A stretch of 64,000 nt of DNA. It comes from Carposina sasakii. Its lineage: Eukaryota; Arthropoda; Insecta; Lepidoptera; Carposinidae. The translations under genes and the position numbers were made by a program. This document shows positions 56,858 through 64,000 of this stretch, piece after piece. Position 1 is the first letter of the stretch, and each line of letters starts with the position of its first letter. Location of the stretch: positions 124,001 to 188,000 of the forward strand of contig CP053156.1 in NCBI GenBank assembly GCA_014607495.2. Reading direction: 5' to 3'. The notes under the pieces are model-generated. The model saw only the letters and a program-made list of their open reading frames with translations, did no database searches and was not told where the DNA came from.

Positions 56858-59572
56858 TTATTTTCTTAGTTGTTCCCATGACCACTGCTGTTAGCACCCA
56901 GTAGCCTTTTTCTATCGCCACGACGACGGTGTATTACGATTTCTGACGTTCATATAACCATCATCCCAGGTGTTTCGGTCCAACCTTAACACTCCTCAAG
57001 GAATATATGTTCAGCTTCTTGAAAACCTTCGCTGACTGCCGGCACAGCACGGAGTGTCATGGCAATGGATTTGATTACTTATCAAGTAATTTTTGATTAT
57101 ATTTCAAAGGGTCTGAACCCATGGTCGTTTATCTCGAAGCAACGGTTCCACGGCATGACGTCATGCCGTTTCATTCCACGGGCGGGGTGAGATTTGTGTG
57201 GACAAATTATAACGGTTAAACTAATTGTAATAGGGTTGTAATTTGTACTAAGCAAAACTGGTTGATGATAGAAAGGCTGGGCTTTCAGCAGGATCATTCT
57301 GTATACCGCAGCATATCCTGCCCGTCAGTTAGTACCAGCTCTAATACGTCCAGCAGTTTCGTTTGTGCTTTGTCTGTCTGTTTGTCACTCAGTGAAGGAA
57401 GAGTTTTGTACATATTGGATTAGAACTGATAAAAATAATGAACTGTTAAGTTAAATTAGAGCTCAGAAAGAAACTGCTATGGGTAGATGATGCTAGTTAA
57501 AAGTTTTCTGCTTAGCCTCAGCATAATAGGGGCTATACAAACGCCATTCTAGGAGAAAATCGTTCCCGCACGCCCAACTCGTTAAAAGTAGAAGCCTGTT
57601 GCTTTATACGATGAAATGGTTTTAAATAGTTTTACTTAACTTGTTTCCAACATAACTTCAAATGTTTTACAATAATATTTATCACATTACACACTATGTA
57701 GGTAAGTTCTTTAGTACTTAATCAATATGCTGGTGGAGAAGTATCTCAATTATTTTCGAATTTAATAGCTACTCAAATAAAGTAACAACTCAAGCTATAT
57801 ACCTATAGATTCAACCTTATATGGGTAACATTTCGTCATCGAAGCACATTTTTACTTATAATTCTGAACATAAGATATGTACGTATGTATAGATATATAT
57901 AAAATAAACTGCATAATAATGTTGTACCTACATTTATTACTTTACTTACATATAAACACACACACAATTAAATACTCTACTCTCTCGTTTCGCGAAAATA
58001 CGACAAACATTGTGTTTAGTAAACTCCACAAAGGAATCTCAAGTAATCATAAATGTTTGTCTCCGTAAATACAATGTCTAGCTCCTACAACATAACCACA
58101 GAATATACCCACTGTCATTATCTACATCAATTTCCTTTTATAATTAAAAACTTACTCAAAATAAATTAAAAAACCCGACTGCGTAAAAATTTTGACCAAC
58201 AAGTGTCACTCTGGCTGACTGACTGTTCAGGCTATTAGAAAGATCATGCCAAAGAAATATACACTCGAAAAGTCATAGATTTATTATAATAAATCTATGC
58301 GAAAAGTACCATCTTTTTGGCGCAGTTGGGTAATAAATTGGAATTAAGGATTTTTTGTAAAAAGACAATCAACGAAAAAACGAACCGATTATAACCAAAC
58401 TACAGACGAAAGTTTGTCAAATAAACCAATTTTCATTTGTAGGTCCAGTTAATTGGCTGGACTGTGTACCTGCTGTAGTTACCTGGTAGGTACACAGGCC
58501 TGCCTAATGTGTATCTGTAGATCTAGATACTATACACACAGGCATACGGTATGGACGTAGGTAGTTCTGTTTTGGCGTTTTGTTCACAGTCATAGAGCAA
58601 TTTCAGTAGTTTAAAATATAATTTCAGTCATTTTCAGATATCGACCTAACGTACCTACTAATTATTCTAATTGCTATTACATAGTTGGGTATTAAATCTA
58701 TCAATAAAACCTATGACTTTCAAGTTGCTAAGTGAGAACGGAATACGTAGGTTTCATGAAACTCAATGAACTTAGGTCCCGACGAAAGGAAAACCTGTTA
58801 TTTATTAACATTTTGTAGCCATAACAATAAAAAAGATACCCATAACAATTAATGCATAGTTCGCTGGACCTTGGTAGTCATATTGATGTAGGTAAGTAGG
58901 TTCAAGTATTCAGTCTTTAGTGTGCATTAATAGTCTTCGAATTAACAAAACTCACTTATTCCTTACATCAGCTCAAATTCAGATTCATTGGATTATACAG
59001 ACTGAATATCAAATAGATATAACTTGAGATTAACCGTTGAGTTTATGGTATCGCTTCTGCAATAAATTGATATAGGTACCTGCATATAGGTTCTACATTG
59101 ATATAGGTACCTGCTACCTAGCAGTTTATTTGTTTGTTGCAGACAACAGAGCTAACTTGCTAAGCGCAATGACAATACTGGCTGATATGATTGTCCGTTT
59201 TGTTTCTGCATATTATACGCTATAGTTTAAAGCCCATAGCCCGGTCATGTAACATGTTACTAAAATAGTATTCCATAGCTAATTACCGAAATGATAAAAC
59301 TTTAATTAATCAAACCACATCTAAATATATTAAGTTGCAACAAGAACAGCAATACTCTTTGCTAACGTTCCGTAAACTTTACCTACTGGTAGCTAATCAT
59401 CACACAAGAAGTCTAGTAAATTGCATAAAGAACTAAGTACTGTCTGAGATAATATTCCTTAGTTTCTTTTTAGTACCACACATGATTATATTGTACAAAT
59501 TTTAAATGATGGAAAATTCTGTTGAAAAGCATACCCTTCAATCATTATTTACAATAAGGACTCCGCATGTGC
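56858..59572. other. Intergenic stretch
   Basis: No gene recognised. A perfect 26-bp palindrome lies at 58276-58301 (CATAGATTTATTA and its complement). A 17-base word TTGATATAGGTACCTGC occurs twice near 59069 and 59098. Confidence 0.4.
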
Positions 59573-59903
59573 CTAATTCCTCTTCACTTGCTCTACCGCG
59601 ACTAGCTGTAAGCAGTTGCAATAAATGCTTTGAAAAAATATATGGTCCTGCGATAGAATAGAACAGGCCGATGAATGTATATTAGCTTCATCTTTCATTT
59701 CCGTACAATACGGGTCATTAATATCAAGTTTCCAGTTCGCACAAACATCATCGTTGGTACAAACTGGCCCTGAGCCAAATCCTACACATGGTATGTCTTG
59801 TCGAATAACCAACGAAGCTCTGCCGAAAACTACCTCTAAAGGTCTTTTCTCTAGTTTATAGTCGTTCGTTTTATATCCAATACAAAGATAAAGTTGAACA
59901 GTC
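59573..59903 (-). CDS. Cysteine-rich terminal exon, gene not recognised
   Basis: On the - strand, after a plausible acceptor (TTTTTGTTTCTTTAAAAG), an open frame of about 110 codons reads TVQLYLCIGYKTNDYKLEKR, then RASLVIRQDIPCVGFGSG, PVCTNDDVCANWKLDINDPY, CTEMKDEANIHSSACSILSQ, and ends YCNCLQLVAVEQVKRN with TAG at 59573. Eight cysteines over the exon and the polar composition suggest an extracellular, disulphide-bonded protein. The frame continues openly upstream of the first possible TTG/ATG, so it is read as a last exon. Upstream exons were not identified. No family recognised. Confidence 0.45.
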
Positions 59904-62146
59904 CTTTTAAAGAAACAAAAATATCAATTTCTCAATAAACAGAATACCTAACCATCATAAATTGCATTCGAAATAGAGTCGCATGTTTGTCACAACCGTG
60001 CGTACACAAATTAGTAATACTGTCCTATAATTAGATTTCTAATCATTTCAATTTTTTACACATAAATTACAATTGTACGAACTTCGAAACGAATAATTCA
60101 AATCGAAAATAAAATTGAATGAGGATAGTGGACTGAATAAACTGTCGCGTCGTCACCGGAGACAGTTACCACGCTCCTATGAACTTCATTCCAGTTCGAT
60201 GCAGTCTTCTAATTCCACGTATAGATCTAAAAACCTGACTTTTATTTAAGCGCTCATTTTTTCAAGCTAATTATTTTTAGTTTTTAACTCTGTATTGGTT
60301 TAATAAAATCAGAATCAGATTCGAAGAATGAGATTCGAATGAGATTAATATGTATAGGTAACCCTAGTCTTCTAGAGTCTAGTTCATATTCTTTTACTTT
60401 TAGTACAACTAAAAAGGAAAACCTAATAACAAGTCAAGTAGGTAGCTACGAGAAACGTAGCTAGTACTTTAGCTAATACTGTTCGTAATTAGGTACCACT
60501 CTGGAACACTCGTACGACCGAGAGACCGCAATTTTACTGTTGCGTAATCACACTACAGGCTGTAACCCTACGTTATTGTTAATCCTGTAATTCGTCAAAG
60601 CCGCAGGTAAGTTTGCCAGCCCCTCTAAAATCTCCGGGACAAGACTACAAAATATTTAAATACAAATGCGAATTGAAATTAAAACACTCTTTGCATAATA
60701 CAAGTACTTACTTTGTACAATAAGTGCTCCTAGGTAAGTATACAGGACTTACATTTACGAAATGATGTACTTAGTACGTATGGAATGTAACAAAACAAAT
60801 AGAAAAATTACCTTACAATGGTATGTATAAGTAATATTCCACCCTGTTAAAAACCACACAAAATGTAAATTTTGTAATACTTAGCTTGAATATTTCTTAT
60901 TGCGTAAAACCTGTAAAATATAAACGGCTACAAAAGTGTGTTAGGATTTCCCGTTACGTCTCTTCTTGAAAGTAAAGCGATGTTAAAAATAATCCTGAGA
61001 GAGTTGCCGTCGAACCGTCATACCAATATATATTTAATGTCGCTACGATACCTTAAAGCCAGGTTTTAGATTAATAAAAACAACATTTTTTACCGGAAAC
61101 GTGGATTAAATATTACCTACAACGGAAAGTAATCAAAGCTATCCAGGAAAGCCGACAGAAATCCGCTTACATTGATTGACGCCTATCTCGGTTTAAAATA
61201 AAATATTCTAATTCTTTTTCCAATAAATTCGGCAACTTTTCAAACGATGTCGACTATAGTAAGTGTGCCTTAATCCTGTGTAATAAGTTCTATAATCCAC
61301 TACGACCAGACAGGTGCCTCGGCTCACTCTACACTTTCATACTTGTTTGGATTGTACTTGACGTGAGAGGTCTTCGCCTTAAGTGTCCTATGGAATCAAG
61401 GATACAAGAAATATACATACTATAGGACAGGGTATGTATGGGTAAACAAAATATATAACGACACTACCGGTAGTGTGGTCTGGTAGTGTCATGTCATGGG
61501 TCAGAAGGGTCTATTTTATCCTGAACTTGAGGATCATCTTGACCTAAGCAGAGGTCTTATTTTATTATTTTTTAAATGTGCCTCGTGCATGTGTGATTAT
61601 TTTCATAACAAAATGGCAATCTAAAGCCCTAATAACGATTATTCCGCAATAAGAAAATATTAAGCCAAAATCGATATTAAATAGGTATTTTAAAACTTTA
61701 GAAACCAGCCCGTAAATTGTGACAGATTACGCGTAATAGGTCAAAGAAATTTCCATTAAAATACTTTTCCGAAACTCTAATTTCAAGGTGGAATTTCTCA
61801 AAATTTCCTTTAACTCCGCAAAAAACGGTCATTAAACTCATTTAGAAGTAATTACAGGGGCCCGAAGGATGTCGATAAACCGCTATTTTGCCATTCGAGA
61901 CCGTTTTCGACCTATTTCTGACCTCGGGATTTTATTTTTTTGCTTAAATTTCACGTACGAGTATATACCTATATTATACAATCTCCTTAAATATCTCGAA
62001 GGTACTTTGCACTCGTAATGGAATTTGTAAGTAGACAATTACTTTATAACTGCGAAGGTAAATAATTAATTTATTAGGTAACTAGGTAGCTACGAGTATT
62101 CCCTGAAGCATAGCAGGTAAGACACATCGAAAAATATTTTTCCGAG
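59904..62146. other. Intergenic or intronic stretch
   Basis: May contain introns and further exons of the cysteine-rich - strand gene, but none could be supported. A 16-bp perfect palindrome ACACTACCGGTAGTGT lies at 61461-61476. About 61700-61930 is a less repetitive, ordered stretch that could be conserved non-coding DNA. Confidence 0.35.
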
Positions 62147-62375
62147 ATAAAACGTACAAGACACAGAATGAAAGGCATATTTGACAGAGAGCATTACAGG
62201 GGCATGAAAGTGGATGGAAGGAAAAGGGAGACCTAAGAAGTATTGGATGGATTGTGTGAGAGATGATATTTTCATACTGGAAGTGAATAATAAGATGACA
62301 GATATTAGGGATGAATGGAAGAAGAGTACCTACATGTTACGCCGACCCCAAGTAGAATGGGATTAGGGCAGGAAG
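62147..62375 (+). mobile_element. LINE 3' end with frameshifted RT tail
   Basis: One frame reads KYWMDCVRDDIFILEVNN, then MTDIRDEWKKSTYMLRRPQV-EWD and stop, the terminal GRPKKxWxDCVxxD...W segment of non-LTR reverse transcriptases, preceded by a frameshift at AAGGGAGACCTAAG. The 3' end GCCGACCCCAAGTAGAATGG-GATTAGGGCAGGAAG ends in an A-rich tail. Confidence 0.7.
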
Positions 62376-62844
62376 AAAAAGAAAAATTACAAGACACATG
62401 TGAAGTGGAATAACTTGACTAGTTTACGTTTAAACAAATCGTGTGATATCTAAAATAGAGAAAAGTTTGTCATTGTGTGTACGAAATCCTAATAAAATAC
62501 CATAGCCAAAGTTCATTAAAATTCACAGCAATGAAACTTTATGGAACATGGAGGGAAAATGAAAACACGATAAAATTAATACATCGCCCGCATCGGAAAC
62601 GACTTGGCACAACGAGGTGTTCTATGAAAGGCGCGAAATAACGAGAACGGCTAAATTAAATATCGGAAGCAACGTAACGAGGCCCGAGTGCGAGCTAACT
62701 GGAGAGGTGTGCAAGTGTGCACTCACCCTTTTCTATCTATTATGAGTAATCTAGTTAGAACTTTACTCTCGCTTGCTTTCAAAGTGTGAAATATCCGTTT
62801 TTACACTATTATAGAATCGTACTGTACTTATTTATCTATAGGGG

Positions 62845-62975
62845 GCGTAACGGAATGAGATATAATGTCTTAACAGCTTACGAGACGCTATGGATATAAC
62901 CCACTACTTATAAGGAACCTATCTACAAATTTTGCGACTCGAAACGTATAATTTTTTCTGATACCATGTATCGCG
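62845..62975. mobile_element. Degraded MITE of the 35071 family
   Basis: Left-arm-like order: GTAACGG, GCTATGGATATAACCCACTA, AAGGAACCTATCTACAAATT, CGACTCGAAACGTATAA. Diverged, with no clear right arm. Confidence 0.4.
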
Positions 62976-63434
62976 AAAATTTCTAAAGTGATTGTCTCTA
63001 CAAGAGAACACCACTGTAGATAACACCAAAACGTAGAAAAACATCGTTAAATACAAGTCATTAACAGCAACCCTGGCCGTAACTAGGGGGAAAGTCAAGG
63101 ACCGTTTAAGAATTTAGAACTCCCCAAGAAATAAAACAGAATAAAACCAAAGCATGAAGAGACTGAATTAATAATGGGCCCTAATTGCGCTCGGGCTGAC
63201 TAAGTATTGCGGCTCTAACTATGCACGGATAGGTGTCTATCTAAGTATAAGTAAGTGTACATGGTATCTATCTATCTGTCTGTATTTAAATTCTGCTAGT
63301 GAAAATCTGATCGGCATTACAATATGGTCGATTCTGATCGTCGCACTTAATCATAAACTTAAGATTAGTCCTGTCCCCTATGTATGTAGTATGATTTATA
63401 ACTCATTGCCTGTCCCTTTCTGTCGCAGCCATTT
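62976..63434. other. Intergenic stretch
   Basis: About 63160-63215 (TTAATAATGGGCCCTAATTG then CGCTCGGGCTGAC) is a compact, homeobox-site-like stretch; nothing else recognised. Confidence 0.35.
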
Positions 63435-63439
63435 ATGTT

Positions 63440-64000
63440 AAGAATCATCGTCATCATCATCATCGTCAGCCTATTGCAGTCCACTGCTGGACGTAGGCCT
63501 CCCCCAGTGTACGCCACATGGCTCGATCTCCCGTTTTTGCCATCCAGTCACTACCAGCCGTCCTCTTTAAGTCATCGGTCCATCTGGCCGGAGGGCGCCC
63601 AACGCTACGCTTGCCGAGGCGCGGTCTCCATTCGAGAACCCGTTAACTCCACCGTATATCGGTTCTACGACAGATGTAGCCGGCCCACTGCCACTTTAGT
63701 CTGCTACATTTCGAGACTATGTCTGTCACTTTGGTCTTCTGCCGGATAATCTCATTTCGGACTTTGTCCATTCGCGAGATTCCGAGCATTGACCTTTCCA
63801 TAGCTCTCTGAGTGACATATGTAATCGGTGAGCCAGCCCCACCGTCAGGTTCCACGTCTCAGCTCTGTAAGTCATGGCTGGTAGAACGCACTGATCGAAC
63901 ACCTTGGTCTTGAGGTATTGTGGCAAGGATGACTCAAAGATATGACGCAACTTCCCAAACGCTGCCCACCCAAGCTGCAAGTTGTCTTTACCCAACTGCA
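63440..64000 (-). pseudogene. RTE-clade LINE, reverse transcriptase C-terminal part
   Basis: The - strand reads, from the window edge, QLGWAAFGKLRHIFESSLPQ, LKTKVFDQCVLPAMTYRAET-WNL, then after a one-base frame change TQRAMERSMLGISRMDKVRN, IRQKTKVTDIVSKCSRLKWQ and WAGYICRRTDIRWS. These are the hallmark segments after the RT domain in insect RTE-clade elements (K..VFDQCVLP.MTY.AETW; QRAMER.MLG; KW.WAGH). The 3' end lies near 63440 with a GATGATGATGATG-type tail (CATCGTCATCATCATCATCG on +). The frame break makes this copy inactive. The 5' part lies beyond the window. Confidence 0.9.

Noticed and set aside
63435..63749. 104-codon open frame on the + strand
   Set aside because: Antisense to the RTE reverse transcriptase.

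Overview
The window looks like nuclear DNA of a ditrysian moth or butterfly. It is AT-rich, its genes are split by long introns, it carries CCTAA (insect TTAGG-type) telomere-like repeats, and it is full of lepidopteran-style repeats: Helitron-like elements ending in CTAGT, tRNA-derived SINEs, RTE-clade LINE 3' ends and TA-flanked MITEs. No bacterial-type genes, rRNA, true tRNA genes or CRISPR arrays were seen.

Left part (1-14.1 kb): the 3' portion of a Fasciclin-1-like gene on the + strand. Nine exons splice in phase into about 473 residues holding one partial and two complete FAS1 domains and a hydrophobic C-terminal tail typical of GPI anchoring. A segment carrying the last six exons is present twice. 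The upstream copy (2677-7768) is full of small insertions and frameshifts, and the downstream copy (9656-14105) is intact. The downstream copy begins inside a set of palindromic satellite units.

Middle-left (14-31 kb): mostly intergenic, with a second duplicated pair (about 20.44-24.08 and 25.51-31.17 kb) showing the same patchy small differences. One copy keeps a plausible terminal coding exon with a polyadenylation signal; in the other it is broken. A PIF/Harbinger-like MITE, Helitron-like pieces and a LINE reverse transcriptase C-terminus lie here.

Middle-right (31-53 kb): two intact, apparently single-exon genes (38418-39044 + and 52181-52753 -) encode small secreted proteins built from one PSI domain and one IPT/TIG-like domain, the module found inside plexin ectodomains. 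They are paralogues with identical PSI cysteine spacing and lack every other plexin part. This pair is the best candidate for an undescribed system, perhaps soluble ligands or decoys of the semaphorin-plexin type (inference). Around them lie several MITEs and a family of foldback elements with a constant GC-rich core but different word-array arms.

Right part (53-64 kb): MITEs, a Helitron fragment, a minisatellite made from a Helitron-like end, a cysteine-rich orphan terminal exon on the - strand (59573-59903), a LINE 3' end and, at the edge, the C-terminal part of an RTE-clade reverse transcriptase on the - strand. The functional links between genes are inferred; only Fas1 is recognised with good confidence.
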